From Acidobacteriota bacterium (lineage in GTDB: Bacteria > Acidobacteriota > Thermoanaerobaculia > Multivoradales > J023): a stretch of 64,000 nucleotides of DNA. The notes under the pieces were generated by a model that worked only from the letters and a program-made list of their open reading frames with translations, did no database searches and was not told the DNA's origin. Made by a program: the position numbers and the translations under genes. Shown here in pieces: positions 19,030 to 29,189 of the stretch (position 1 is the stretch's first letter; each line of letters starts with the position of its first letter). Location: contig JAJCXO010000156.1 in assembly GCA_029263395.1 (NCBI GenBank), forward strand, positions 62,001-126,000, written 5' to 3'.

Positions 19030-19166
19030 CTCGATCCTCCAAGTGGTTCCGTGTCTTCGATCCGTATTCGAGAGTACGAGGTTATACGGTCGACCGCGGA
19101 GTACAAGATCCATTGGCTCGGCCTCGTGGGGAGCCAATTATTGCATCTCGTTATAGACGTCCCGCT

Positions 19167-20420
19167 TCAGACGTCCCGCTTCAGAGTCACCTGCTTCTCG
19201 AGTCGACGGCCGTCCCGATCCAACGTCAACGGCATGACGTAGCCGTCGCGCAGACGCAATAGCTGCATTGCCTGTGCCAGGCTGACCCGTCGACCGTCGA
19301 GCGCCAAAAGGCGATCGCCGGCCTCGATACCGACCACCGCAGCTGGCGATCCCGCTCGCACTTGTTCGATGATCAATTGATCCAAAGTATCGCCTTCTGC
19401 TCGCAACAAAAGGCCGCTCATATCGATGTCGAAAGGCTCTTCGAGATTCGCTCCCGGTTCGAGGATCATGCGGCGCGACCCATAGTCGAAAACAACGCGA
19501 AAACGACGCAGGATCTCAGCGCCGAGATTGGCTTGGGCGCCCGGCGCGATACCCGTCTGGCGAGCGGCGAACGCGGTGACGACCTCGGTCACAGCCAGGT
19601 TACCCAGCTCGAGCCGTGGCGAGCGAGTGACCCAGCCTCGAATTTCTCCATTGAGCCCCCGACCTAAACGACGCGACTGGGCCCCCGACGGTACCAACAG
19701 GCCTTCGCCGCGATCTTCGATCACCGTCAATGCCAGGCCTGCGCCGCTGTCGATCACCAGATCCAGCGTATGACGATCACCATTGGGCAAAACCAGAACA
19801 CCGTCACAATGGGGATGTCCACCCACCAACCTCAGGTCCACAATCTCACCCTCGCCTCGGTAGGTGTAGCGTGCCGGTTCATAGAGCACAATCTGCTTTT
19901 GACCAAAGTTGATCTCGACGACGAAACGATCAAACAGGGCTCGCCCTACGATGCCGTAGGCCGGCACCCCCAGATAGGTCCCAAAGCCCGGATTCTCAGC
20001 CAGGACAAAAACCGATTGGTTGCTGAGCTCAACCGGCCCGTCCAAAGCTTCGATCCCGACGGTAGCCCCCGTCGCTCGCCAAGCTTCGGGAGACTACCAC
20101 TCACCAGCGCCTTCGAGAACCAGCCGCTCCCCGAACGCCAACCTCATTGCCGGGGCCAACTCCGGCGCTGCCAATAACATCACTGGCGAACCGGTATCCA
20201 AAACGAAGTCGTAGACCTCGGAGTCGTTGATCCTCACCGGCACCAGGATCTTGCTGTGGACCATCTTGAACGGGATCGTCGCCAGACTGATCGCTACCGA
20301 GTTGGGCAGGTCCGGAGTTCGTGCTGATGCGGGCACGGCGAGCAGCCACAACAGCAGGCTCAGAGACAGTACAGACCGCCCAATTCGCCTCGAGAATCCT
20401 TCGCAGCTTCGAAGTCCCAT
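19167..20420 (-). pseudogene. Exported retropepsin-like aspartyl protease with C-terminal PDZ, interrupted by in-frame TAG
   Basis: One continuous frame runs from the ATG at 20420 to the TGA at 19167-19169, broken only by a TAG at 20094-20096. Before it come a signal peptide ('SLSLLLWLLAVPASA') and the first aspartyl-protease half with the active 'FVLDTGSP' loop. After it come a second half with 'LDLVIDSGAGLALTV', 'LGAEILRRFRVVFDYGSRRM' and a PDZ domain at the C-terminus ('GSPAAVVGIEAGDRLLALDG'). Both D[TS]G loops are intact and the reading continues sensibly across the stop (GEW-stop-SPEAWRA). A point nonsense mutation, a sequencing error or programmed readthrough are the options. The true stop lies within a perfect 14-bp tandem duplication (19155-19182). 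Confidence 0.8.
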
Positions 20421-20543
20421 GCCATTGCTACGTGTCGGAATCGTGCCGGTTGCGTGTAAAGCCAAGAACATCGAATGGTGAGCAAAAATCTGCCAAAACC
20501 CACCTCCCGTTGACTGGGGAGGTGGATCGCTGGGAGTCACCGA

Positions 20544-21942
20544 TCAGAAGATCGAGCCGACGTCGGAAAGATCACATCGCGGATCCGACGCATCCAGCAC
20601 TGTGTGCTGTTGAGTCATGCCAATCACTAAAGTAGTGGCCTCGTCACCGGGGCATGAGAAGACCATTGCCTGAGGCCGTGGACGACCACCAAGATAAAAC
20701 GAGTCCGTTTGGCACGGGGTACTCGGGCAATTCCCTAAATACTGATTGTCGACAAAGAAAAGCTCCGTCGCTCGATCGGTTTGCACTCCATAACCACCGT
20801 TGCCGAGCAACGAGTTCCGGTAGAAAACGTGATGATTCGGAGCAAGCGTCTCGTCCGCGAAGAGTGGTGGGTTGCATTCGGCGTCAGGCTCTGTTGCACT
20901 GTGCTGATTGTTGATCTTCCAGCCCCACAGGTTGTTGTAGGCGACCAGATTATGGTGTATCCAAAGCTGACTCGCCGAATCGACAAACTTGCCGCCGTAT
21001 TGACTGTCGACCATGAGATTGCCAGCAATCTCTCCCAACGAATCGTTGATACTTACACCCATATTATTGCCATGGAGATCGTTGGAATAGATCAAAAATT
21101 TGCCGGCCCCGGAGGGTGGAAATCCCTCGGTGCACTCCGTCAGACTGATCTCCCCGTTGCCATCGAGATCATGTATTAGGCTTGCTAAGCAGACACCGTT
21201 GGAAATGCCGGTCTTGGGATTGTCGTGCGCTGTCACATAGCGAACCGTGACTCGTGCCGACCGCCAGATGCTGATACCCGATTTGTCGCCAGCTGAAACC
21301 TCGACCCGCTCGATCAGCACGTTGTCGGCGGTGTGAAATACCGATCTTATTGTTGTCGATGGTGCGGATACTGAGGTCCCGGATCACGATGTTGCTAGCC
21401 GAATACGGGGTCCTCTGCCGATATTCGCCAGCCACCAACAGATCATTGCCGACGTAATCTGCGCTCGCTTCGATGAGCGTTCTACCGACGCCAGCGCCTT
21501 CGACCGCAATGTTAGTAGGCAGCTGGACGGGTGCGTCGACAACAATTTGACAAGCTGGAGCCCTGATCGACCACTTCGATCTCAGCTTGCCCTGCTTGAC
21601 TGGCATAGAATGTCTGCGGGCAAGCACCACCAACCCATGGCGCGCCGCAGGTCTCGACAAGCTCGAAGGATGCGTTCGATGCCAGGTTGCTCACTACCCG
21701 TTCGACCACAACGTCGTCGAAGGTCACGGAGCCACAAGGCACCGCTTGATCTGTGACGACTCTGGAGGGGCCTGCCACCGTCGTCCGACCAAGCTGACCG
21801 GTGGCGCCGTTCCCTCGTTGGTCGTAGCAGGCCGTTTGCAGCACCCATGATCGAGGCGCGAACGTCGAACGTCGAAGCAACGCCGCATAAAGCGGGCATC
21901 GAACTCCGCTTCCACACGATCGAAGACGATCTCACCGTTCAA
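20544..21942 (-). pseudogene. Right-handed parallel beta-helix protein, broken by three frameshifts
   Basis: Consecutive pieces in different frames read as one protein: 'NGEIVFDRVEAEFDARF', then 'SWVLQTACYDQRGNG ... NLASNASFELVETCGAPWVGG', then 'IVVDAPVQLPTNIAVEGAGVG ... NIVIRDLSIRTIDNN', then 'FHTADNVLIERVEVSAGDKSG' to 'CDLSDVGSIF'. Shifts fall near 21,875, 21,550 and 21,340. The later part has repeated beta-helix rungs ('LIYSNDLHGNNMGVSINDS', 'LWIHHNLVAYNNLWGWKINN'). The N-terminus is also unclear because there is only a TTG at 21942 just after the TonB receptor stop. Three breaks in 1.4 kb next to the amber in the neighbouring gene suggest a decaying locus or poor local sequence. Confidence 0.75.
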
Positions 21943-21984
21943 GGCGTCTTCGCAGCTGCCGCAGACACCGAGCCTGAAGTGGCT

Positions 21985-24621
21985 TCAGAACCGACGACGC
22001 ACCGTGATTCCCCACTCTCGTGGGCGCCCCGAAACACCGACGGCAGTCCCGAAAGCTGCGGCGAAAAATCCGTGTTCGAGATACTGCTCGTCTGCCAGGT
22101 TGGTCCCGAATAACGCAACGTCCAGCTTGGTGGATTGGCTGGCCCACGCGATGCGGGCACCGACCAGCCCATAACCATCCTGAGCAATCAACGGAGTGTT
22201 GGTGATGTCGTTGAAGACTTCGCTGCGATAACGGTAGTCTGCCCGCAAACTCACGGTGCCACCGCCCTTGACCGGGAAGTCAACCTGTGGCGAAATGTTG
22301 AATGTCCACTCGGGAGTCTTGGGAATCACGCCATCCAGCGTCGCCCCGTCGACATTGTCGAGTTCGGTGTATTGCGTGTCGATATAGCCCAAACCAGCGG
22401 CCAGATCGAAGTCTCGCCATGGCCGAGCTGACAGTTCTAACTCGAACCCTTGAACCTCCGCTTTGCCGGCATTCTGGATGACGAAAAACGGTGTACCGTC
22501 AATGTTGAGCGATGCCGAGAACTGGATGTCACGGTAATCATTGTAGAAAGCTGCGCCATTGAGTCTGAGGCGATCGCTGGCAAAATCTGTCTTCCAGCCC
22601 AGCTCATAGGACCACACGGTTTCGGGATCAAACGGATCGAGGGCCAACCGTTCTTGTGGGCGACCATTAAAGCCACCGCTCTTGAAACCGCGGGCGGCAG
22701 ACGCATAAATCAACGCATCGTCGGTCAGTTGATATGCCAAGCTGAAGCGCGGCGACAGCGCGTCCCAATCATCTTGGTTGGCCAGCACAACATCGGAACC
22801 ACCGTTGCCTGGATCACGAAAGAAGTCGAACCGTTTCACTTCAAAGGTGTAGCGCAAACCGAAAGTGGCACTCAGCCTATCGCTCAGGGAGTAAGTTCCC
22901 TCACCGAAAAGAGCCCAGCTGTCTGTCTCCAAGACAATGCGTTCGAAGTCTCCAGCGCCGAAGAAAAAGCCAAAATTCGCAGGATTACCAGCTCCGCCGA
23001 AGCACGGCACATTAGGCGGCGGCGGCCCTGGAGAACACAAGAATCCAGGCGCACCAGGCGGTGCGTAAACCGGTCCAGGTGCTGCCTCTAATGCCTCGAA
23101 GAGGTTACCGAGGACCGAGAGCACACTATCTTCGTTCGACGATTCCGTGAAGTACAGGCCGCCGACCAACCAAGACAAACGATCTTCGAACGCTTGACCG
23201 CTGACATGGATCTCTTGGCTGAGTTGTTCTTGATTTTGCAGAAACGAACGCTCCGCCAAGGGCACGGGAGACCCATCACCATCTGAAGCAACATCGAATT
23301 CGATCTCACGGTAGGCCGATATCGACGTCAGATCGATTGCACCGGAGGTCCAGGTCATCGTTACGGTAGCGCCGCCCACGTTTCCGTTATTACGGCTCTC
23401 GGCGGTGGCATAGGACTGCCGAAAGTCGCCAGTGATGAACTCGTCACTGATCGGAGTAAAGCCATTCTCCCCGAGGACGGTATTGTAGAAATCGATCAAC
23501 GGCTCGCTAACGAGTGCCAATAACGTCTGATCGCCAGCCTTCTCACGCTCTCGAGAAACCTCAGCGCAAACATCAACCACCATGTTCTCGGTCGGCAGCC
23601 ACCGGAGCGAAGAACGAAATGCTTCACGATTATCGTCGTTCAAACGATCGCCGTTAGCCAAGGATTCGGAAAACCCATCGCGATCGGTCGAAGCTGCTGC
23701 AACCGTTAGAAATGCCCGATCGGTCAACGGCAAACTGGCAGACGCCCGCAGGTCGAGGCGGTTGTTCTCGCCAACGGTCAAATCGACATCGAATGTTCGA
23801 TCCGGCCCCGGTTTGCGGGTGATCAGGCTGATCGCCCCGCCCGTCGTATTCTTGCCAAAAAGGGTCCCTTGGGGTCCGCGCAGAATCTCGACTCGTTCTA
23901 GATCGAGCAGGTCTAGAACACTGCCTCCGGCCCGCGCCAGATAAACCCCATCGACATAGATGCCGACGCCGGGATCTGAGAACAGCGCGGTATCTATCTG
24001 GCCGATCCCGCGGATGTAAACCGTTGCTTCGGACGTTGCTCCGCCAAGACCATTGGAGATACTGAAATCAACATTGGGTGCCAAGTCGCCGACGTCACGC
24101 AAGCTACGCACCGCACGCGACTCCAGATTCTCACCAGTAAACGCAGCGATCGAGATCGGAATCGTTTGTAGATTTTCCTCTCGCTTGCGTGCCGTGACCT
24201 GAATCTCGTCGGTGGTGACCATCTGCCCGCTGTACGTGACCTCGACATCATCCCCTTGCGAGTAGACGAGTGTCACCTCACCACCGTCGAGTAGCGTTAC
24301 CGTTCGGGTAGCTTGATGTTCCCCAGCGGCGATCGTTATCTGATAATTGCCCGCCGGACCTTCCGGAACAACCGCGATCAAACTCTCGCCAGCCTCACCG
24401 TGTACGGTCTGTGTGCTGCCGTCGGGCGCCACCAATATGACCGTCATGTTGCCGGCCGCCAGGCTGCCACCAGTCAGCTGAACCTCGAGTTCTGTCCTTG
24501 CCACTGCCGGTGCGGGCAAACAGAGCACCCATAGAGCTAGCGCAGCCACCAATCGCCCGGCCAGGTATTGGACCTGCCTCCCAGCGAACAAGGACCTCGC
24601 GATTGTTTGAATTGCGCTCAT
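21985..24621 (-). CDS. TonB-dependent outer-membrane receptor
   Basis: The 878-residue protein has a signal peptide ending near 'LCLPAPAVA', then about 90 residues resembling a small beta-sandwich extension ('LEVQLTGGSLAAGNMTVILV'), then a TonB-box-like region and plug ('VTARKREENLQTIPISIAAF', 'VYIRGIGQIDTALFSDPGVG', 'ILRGPQGTLFGKNTTGGAI'). A 22-strand-type barrel ends in the terminal Phe of 'REWGITVRRRF'. It belongs to the IroN/FecA-like group common in heterotrophic marine and soil bacteria. The substrate is not evident. The downstream beta-helix gene is broken. Confidence 0.95.
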   Translation of the reverse strand: MSAIQTIARSLFAGRQVQYLAGRLVAALALWVLCLPAPAVARTELEVQLTGGSLAAGNMTVILVAPDGSTQTVHGEAGESLIAVVPEGPAGNYQITIAAGEHQATRTVTLLDGGEVTLVYSQGDDVEVTYSGQMVTTDEIQVTARKREENLQTIPISIAAFTGENLESRAVRSLRDVGDLAPNVDFSISNGLGGATSEATVYIRGIGQIDTALFSDPGVGIYVDGVYLARAGGSVLDLLDLERVEILRGPQGTLFGKNTTGGAISLITRKPGPDRTFDVDLTVGENNRLDLRASASLPLTDRAFLTVAAASTDRDGFSESLANGDRLNDDNREAFRSSLRWLPTENMVVDVCAEVSREREKAGDQTLLALVSEPLIDFYNTVLGENGFTPISDEFITGDFRQSYATAESRNNGNVGGATVTMTWTSGAIDLTSISAYREIEFDVASDGDGSPVPLAERSFLQNQEQLSQEIHVSGQAFEDRLSWLVGGLYFTESSNEDSVLSVLGNLFEALEAAPGPVYAPPGAPGFLCSPGPPPPNVPCFGGAGNPANFGFFFGAGDFERIVLETDSWALFGEGTYSLSDRLSATFGLRYTFEVKRFDFFRDPGNGGSDVVLANQDDWDALSPRFSLAYQLTDDALIYASAARGFKSGGFNGRPQERLALDPFDPETVWSYELGWKTDFASDRLRLNGAAFYNDYRDIQFSASLNIDGTPFFVIQNAGKAEVQGFELELSARPWRDFDLAAGLGYIDTQYTELDNVDGATLDGVIPKTPEWTFNISPQVDFPVKGGGTVSLRADYRYRSEVFNDITNTPLIAQDGYGLVGARIAWASQSTKLDVALFGTNLADEQYLEHGFFAAAFGTAVGVSGRPREWGITVRRRF

Positions 24622-24932
24622 GCGGCTCGCTGTTCACGCTGATCGTTCAACTGACGCTCTACAGGAAACGATCTAACAGAGAAATGTCGAGACATACAGA
24701 CCTACGTATTCGCCAACGTAAATATCTTTCTATATTGTATCTCCTCGATACGATTTCTCCAAGGTTTCTCTACCCGCCACCTGATCCTGAACTAGACGTG
24801 CCCTTGAATCTTCTCTTCCCCACATGGAGCGCTGTTCGGACGAAAGTCCACGTCGAAGAGAGGAGGCTTCCCTGCTCAGCGGCCAGAAGGCAGCCTCCTC
24901 TCGGTCGACGGCGCGTCCTAGAGAACGGCTCG
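24622..24932. other. Intergenic region with an 11-bp inverted repeat
   Basis: No gene is seen here. The segment next to the receptor start (24,640-24,770) is AT-rich and probably holds its promoter. At 24858-24868 and 24892-24902 lie GAGAGGAGGCT and its exact reverse complement, which form a hairpin 31 bases after the stop of the small secreted-protein gene. It may act as that gene's terminator, although the run of T expected after the hairpin on the minus strand is weak. Confidence 0.5.
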
Positions 24933-25400
24933 TCAGAGGTTGGCTTTGATACGCCTGCCGCGCGAACTGCCCAAGGTGGTCTGAATGACCGTACCATCCG
25001 GCAGCGTCAGATCTGACTCGAATTCCGCGGTGAAACGATTACCGTTACCACTGACTCGCAGAATCGTCCGGTTCACGATTCTGAAAGCAACGCCACCGCT
25101 CGGGTCATAAACAAAGCCAATGTTGGCCAACCGATACTTGCGAACTCCGATCTGCTTCCAGGCGCCATGAGCGCCGCTGAACGAAGCATCCGGCCCGGTG
25201 GCAACAAACGTCCCATCGCTGTTAAAAGTAAATAATGCGAGGGATTCATCACCGGTCGGCTCAAGAGTCGTCGTCGCTTGCCAACTACCTACGATCGCGG
25301 CATCGCTATCTGAATCATCAGTGGCAACGGCGGCACCCGCAAAGGCCATCATCAACAAGGTCGCAATAAACAAACTAATGCCATGTTTCTTTAAGAACAT
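24933..25400 (-). CDS. Small secreted lipocalin-like protein of unknown function
   Basis: The 155-residue product has a signal peptide ('LFIATLLMMAFAGAAVA') and a short Asp/Ser stretch. A compact beta-rich domain follows with a 'IVGSWQATTTLEPTG' opening, 'LFTFNSDGTFVATGPD' and 'HGAWKQIGVRKYRLANIGFV', resembling lipocalin-like domains that begin with a G-x-W motif. AAGGAGAG precedes the ATG at 25400. It has its own upstream region and is not clearly in an operon. The ligand or role is unknown. Confidence 0.8.
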   Translation of the reverse strand: MFLKKHGISLFIATLLMMAFAGAAVATDDSDSDAAIVGSWQATTTLEPTGDESLALFTFNSDGTFVATGPDASFSGAHGAWKQIGVRKYRLANIGFVYDPSGGVAFRIVNRTILRVSGNGNRFTAEFESDLTLPDGTVIQTTLGSSRGRRIKANL

Positions 25401-25687
25401 AAATACAGCTCTCCTTATTTCTGTTGAATAGCCGCTGAGCTACGAAGGGATTCAACAATACAAATTGTCTGTTACAAGCGACATTACGACAGCTCTACTC
25501 CTGTCATTTTTGTCTTCGCAACTACGATGTCTGCCGCCCGAGGTTGAGCAGGCAACGACCTCCTACACGTTCAGAATGCGTCCATGGGTAGCGAGTGCCA
25601 GAGGCCGTAATTACGCACCGCGACGATTGACGCCTAGCAGGAACACACGGGCCTCCGCGCAATACCAAGATCGGGTCACCGAACTGA

Positions 25688-26437
25688 CTATCTCAGCAGA
25701 TCCTCAACAACCGCACCGATCAACGAATCTCTTCCATCGTGCAGGTAGAAGTGATCGCCAGCGAACATACGGAGCTTGTACCCTCCGGTTGTCACATCTA
25801 CCCACGCGGTAAGGTCATCGCGTGAGACTTCGGCGTCTTCCAGACCACCATAAACAGTCACTGGACAATCCAATAACGGCTGTAGCAGCGGCTCATGCGT
25901 ATCGTTGAGCTCGAAATCAGCACGTAACAACGGCAATAAGAGCTGCATCAACTCAGGATTTTCTAGCACTTCACTAGGCGTGCCATTCATTTCTCGAAGA
26001 TGAGAGATGAACTCTTGATCTGGCAGAAGGTAATGTTTGTCTTCGCTCGAGAGATGCGGCGCTCGCCGCGCGGACACCAGGAGCTTTTCCGGGGCCAGGC
26101 CTTGTTCACGCTTCAGCAGCCGCGCCCATTCGTAACCAATCGCAGCCCCCATGCTATGACCAAATATTGCGAACGGCTTATCGAGATAGGGGGCCATTGC
26201 GGCGCTGAGCGCATCGATCAACGGGTCCATACGAGTGAAGGACGGTTCGCGGAGCCGGCGTTCTCGCCCTGGAAGCTGCACCGGTATCACCTCAATCTCT
26301 GCTGGCACTTCAGCCGGCCACTCACGGTAGCTGATAGCACCGCCCCCGGCGAAAGGTAGGCAGAACAGGCGCAGACGCGCCTCGGGCCGCGGTTTGTGAA
26401 AGGCGATCCAGGGGTCTTTGGTCAACGCTAACGACAT
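25688..26437 (-). CDS. Type II thioesterase (alpha/beta hydrolase)
   Basis: The 249-residue protein matches editing thioesterases of PKS/NRPS systems: 'LFCLPFAGGGAISYREWPAE', 'VIPVQLPGRERRLREPSF', nucleophile elbow 'IFGHSMGAAIGYEWAR', the Asp region 'CPVTVYGGLEDAEVS' and the C-terminal 'GDHFYLHDG' histidine. It would release misprimed acyl groups from carrier proteins. No PKS, NRPS or carrier-protein gene is visible in the window. The ATG at 26437 sits six bases after GAGGAG; the ATG at 26443 directly abuts that site. Confidence 0.9.
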   Translation of the reverse strand: MSLALTKDPWIAFHKPRPEARLRLFCLPFAGGGAISYREWPAEVPAEIEVIPVQLPGRERRLREPSFTRMDPLIDALSAAMAPYLDKPFAIFGHSMGAAIGYEWARLLKREQGLAPEKLLVSARRAPHLSSEDKHYLLPDQEFISHLREMNGTPSEVLENPELMQLLLPLLRADFELNDTHEPLLQPLLDCPVTVYGGLEDAEVSRDDLTAWVDVTTGGYKLRMFAGDHFYLHDGRDSLIGAVVEDLLR

Positions 26438-26531
26438 ATCCATCTCCTCGGTCGCGGGAAGCTATCAAAGGAGCGGAGACCAATCAAATTTTATCGCTAA
26501 AACGCTTCGCCAAAGTCACTCCGGCGCTTCG

Positions 26532-29063
26532 CTAAAAGCCACCTGAGAGCAGCTGAAAGTCCCCTACATCGAGGTTGCTACCAGCCCTCACGCTGACAAA
26601 TTTGACGTTGAGATCGCCGATAGCGACCACATAGACCCCAGCCGGCACATAAGGTATGTGAAAAGTACCGTCGGCACGGGTCTTGACTGACCCGCTGATC
26701 GAATTTTCCAGAGTCTTGAGTCGCACCCACTCGCCGACCAACGGTGCTTCTCCCGAGCTCGCACGCCCTGAGACGCTGGCGGAGCCTAGTGGCAGTTCAA
26801 CGCTGTCCGCGGCAAGATCCGCCTCTAGACGAGCTTGCCAGATCTCGACCTCGGAGTTCGTCTTGGCATCATATGACTGGAGAAAAAGCTCAACTGCCTT
26901 CCCCGGCGGCCGATCGACAACAAAACTTCCATCCATCTCGGCCCAATAACGTTCGACGTGACGTGGCGACCGTGCGGACAATGACCAACGACCGCTCGGA
27001 TCGAGTACCGCAGGTGCTGGCGTGAAACGAACCCTGAGTTCGCGCCTTAGCTCGCCGAAACGTACCGTCGTCGTTTTCCCACGCCGAACTCGTACCGAGC
27101 GGTACTCGGCATCTTCCTGCTCGATCACTGATGAGCCCAAGTGCGTTATGCGTGGCCGGTAGACTCTGTATTGTCCAGGTGCGAGAGGCTCCGACAAGAC
27201 CTCGCCATGGCCGTCGGTGGACAACTCCGTCGAGGTCGGATGCAGCAACAACCGGCAGCCTTGACACGGCAAACCCGAGCCATCGTCCCACACCAGCACC
27301 CGGAGCCAGCCAGCGCGCTCCATCTCCAGGATCAAAGGCTCATTCTGCGAGCGGCGATGGGCAGTGAGCTTGATCTCACGGCTGGCATACTCCGCCGCGG
27401 TCAACCGCAGCAATAGCATCTCACCCCCGGGATCGGCGAACCGAACCAATCCCTCGCCGTCACTCACCGCCGCCACGGCTCCCGGAGGCGAGGTGGCTGT
27501 GATTTCGACGCCTACCAATGGTCGACGGCTTGCGGCATCAACAACCATGGCTTCGACTTCGCGCCCGAAGAGCAGAATGATGGACTCCATCTCCAAGTGC
27601 TGCCCGGGTTCCAGAACCAGCTCCTGAATCACCGACTCGAAACCCGGCGCGGCGGCAGTCAACCTATAGGTTCCCGCTGTCAAGTTGCGATCAGCAAAGC
27701 CCCCATCACTATCGACCTCAATGGTCGCAGACGTCGCCTTGGCAGGTTGTAGGCCCTCGGGCGTCGTGCTATCAACCGATGGACCATCCGTAGATGCTGG
27801 GCGCACCGACACCACGGCGCCAGCGCTTGGCACGCCATCGATTCCTATCACTTCCCCGGAAATTGAAGCCAACGGCTCGAGGCTACAACTGACCAACACG
27901 GGTAGTAGCGGATCGTCTCTCTCGAGGGTCCGGTAGCCGGTCTTCCGGCAGCTGAGGTGGACTTCTTTCTCCGCTGAAAGTCCGCTCAGCCGAGCACGGC
28001 CGGAGCTATCGACCGTCGCTTCGAAGTTGATCAGGGTCGAAGGCGTGTCGCCCTGCCGCGCTGCCACCAAGGCTCCGGGAAGCGGATCCCCTTGCCAATC
28101 CGTTACTTCGAAGGCGACCACCAGGCCGTCGGCGACATCGATCTCCCCAAGGTCCCACACCACGGTTGACGTGTCTGAAGCGCCGCTTTCCCGCCGAGCC
28201 CTGACGCGATTAGGCAACTGGAACGGCGAGGAACGATGTACTCTCCCCGACGGCAGCAAGGTCTCGAGGAAATACTCTCCAGCTGCCAGACGAGGCAATT
28301 CGAAGCGGCCTTCATCGTCGCTTACCACCTCGCGTACGAGAGGACGATTTCGAATTTCGAGATCGCCTCCCCGGCTGTGTAACGTCTCCAATCCGAGTGA
28401 CACTTCAAAACCGAGCGGCATCGTAAACGTTCGTCCAGCCAAGATGTCGACGGGTACTGCCGCAACTCGGGCTCCAGCAACCGCCCAACCATCGAGCAGA
28501 TAACGCCCCGAAACCGCGAGACCCGACTCGAAGCGAACTCCGACCTCGGACGATTCTTCGGTTGCCACCCAAACCTCGCGGGTGACATACACCTGCTCGC
28601 AGAGCACAGCTGTTGACTGGCTGCCGCTGCACAACATCGCCACACCGTCCGGCACCATCGGCGGAATCCGCAGTTCGCCATCGGCGACGGTCCGATCACC
28701 GAGTCGTACTAGCGCTGCCGACTCGTCCGAAGCCAATGGGGTCAGCTCCAACCAGCCATCTTCGAGGTCGTTGGCAGTAACAACCAACTCGGTCAGGCGA
28801 CGAACCAACCCGGTTTCCGGATCTAGAGGCGCTTGCCAACCACCGATTGCGTTGACACCGAGAACCGATCGCAAGTCGATCACGGATTCCGGGTTGGTGG
28901 CCGAGGACTGCCCCCAGGCAACCGTGGCACTTAGGAGCCAGCACGACACCAATAACCAGCACGACACTAGCAGTCGAAACGGTACCAGCAGCCTAAGTCG
29001 CGGGAGCCATGCAGGTGAGCTAACCAAAGATCTGACTCCATTGAGCGAGAAAAAACATCTCAA
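26532..29063 (-). CDS. Exported protein with repeated carboxypeptidase-regulatory-like domains
   Basis: About 843 residues from a TTG at 29063; no better start was found. The N-terminal hydrophobic segment contains a tandem repeat of 'LLVSCW'. At least six CarboxypepD-reg-like beta-sandwich units follow, recognisable by 'VSDDEGRFELPRLAAGEYFL', 'VDSSGRARLSGLSAEKEVHL', 'VDSDGGFADRNLTAGTYRLT', 'VSDGEGLVRFADPGGEMLLL' and 'TRADGTFHIPYVPAGVYVV'. No catalytic domain is visible. It is probably a surface or periplasmic structural protein. Confidence 0.85.
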   Translation of the reverse strand: MRCFFSLNGVRSLVSSPAWLPRLRLLVPFRLLVSCWLLVSCWLLSATVAWGQSSATNPESVIDLRSVLGVNAIGGWQAPLDPETGLVRRLTELVVTANDLEDGWLELTPLASDESAALVRLGDRTVADGELRIPPMVPDGVAMLCSGSQSTAVLCEQVYVTREVWVATEESSEVGVRFESGLAVSGRYLLDGWAVAGARVAAVPVDILAGRTFTMPLGFEVSLGLETLHSRGGDLEIRNRPLVREVVSDDEGRFELPRLAAGEYFLETLLPSGRVHRSSPFQLPNRVRARRESGASDTSTVVWDLGEIDVADGLVVAFEVTDWQGDPLPGALVAARQGDTPSTLINFEATVDSSGRARLSGLSAEKEVHLSCRKTGYRTLERDDPLLPVLVSCSLEPLASISGEVIGIDGVPSAGAVVSVRPASTDGPSVDSTTPEGLQPAKATSATIEVDSDGGFADRNLTAGTYRLTAAAPGFESVIQELVLEPGQHLEMESIILLFGREVEAMVVDAASRRPLVGVEITATSPPGAVAAVSDGEGLVRFADPGGEMLLLRLTAAEYASREIKLTAHRRSQNEPLILEMERAGWLRVLVWDDGSGLPCQGCRLLLHPTSTELSTDGHGEVLSEPLAPGQYRVYRPRITHLGSSVIEQEDAEYRSVRVRRGKTTTVRFGELRRELRVRFTPAPAVLDPSGRWSLSARSPRHVERYWAEMDGSFVVDRPPGKAVELFLQSYDAKTNSEVEIWQARLEADLAADSVELPLGSASVSGRASSGEAPLVGEWVRLKTLENSISGSVKTRADGTFHIPYVPAGVYVVAIGDLNVKFVSVRAGSNLDVGDFQLLSGGF

Positions 29064-29189
29064 GACTAACCTCCAGGTTATACGAAACTCTGGCTTCGGG
29101 TGTCGCGAAGCGATCTGCTAATCTCGGACGAATTGGTGCAGTGGCGGTTGAAACTCACCACATTCCTTCCCAACCTCACGAGGACCAAC

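Noticed and set aside
20094-20096. Selenocysteine or pyrrolysine at the protease stop
   Set aside because: The codon is TAG, not TGA, and there is no sign of pyrrolysine genes; a nonsense mutation or error is simpler.
25465-25812. 115-residue plus-strand frame
   Set aside because: It runs antisense into the thioesterase gene and has no protein-like features.
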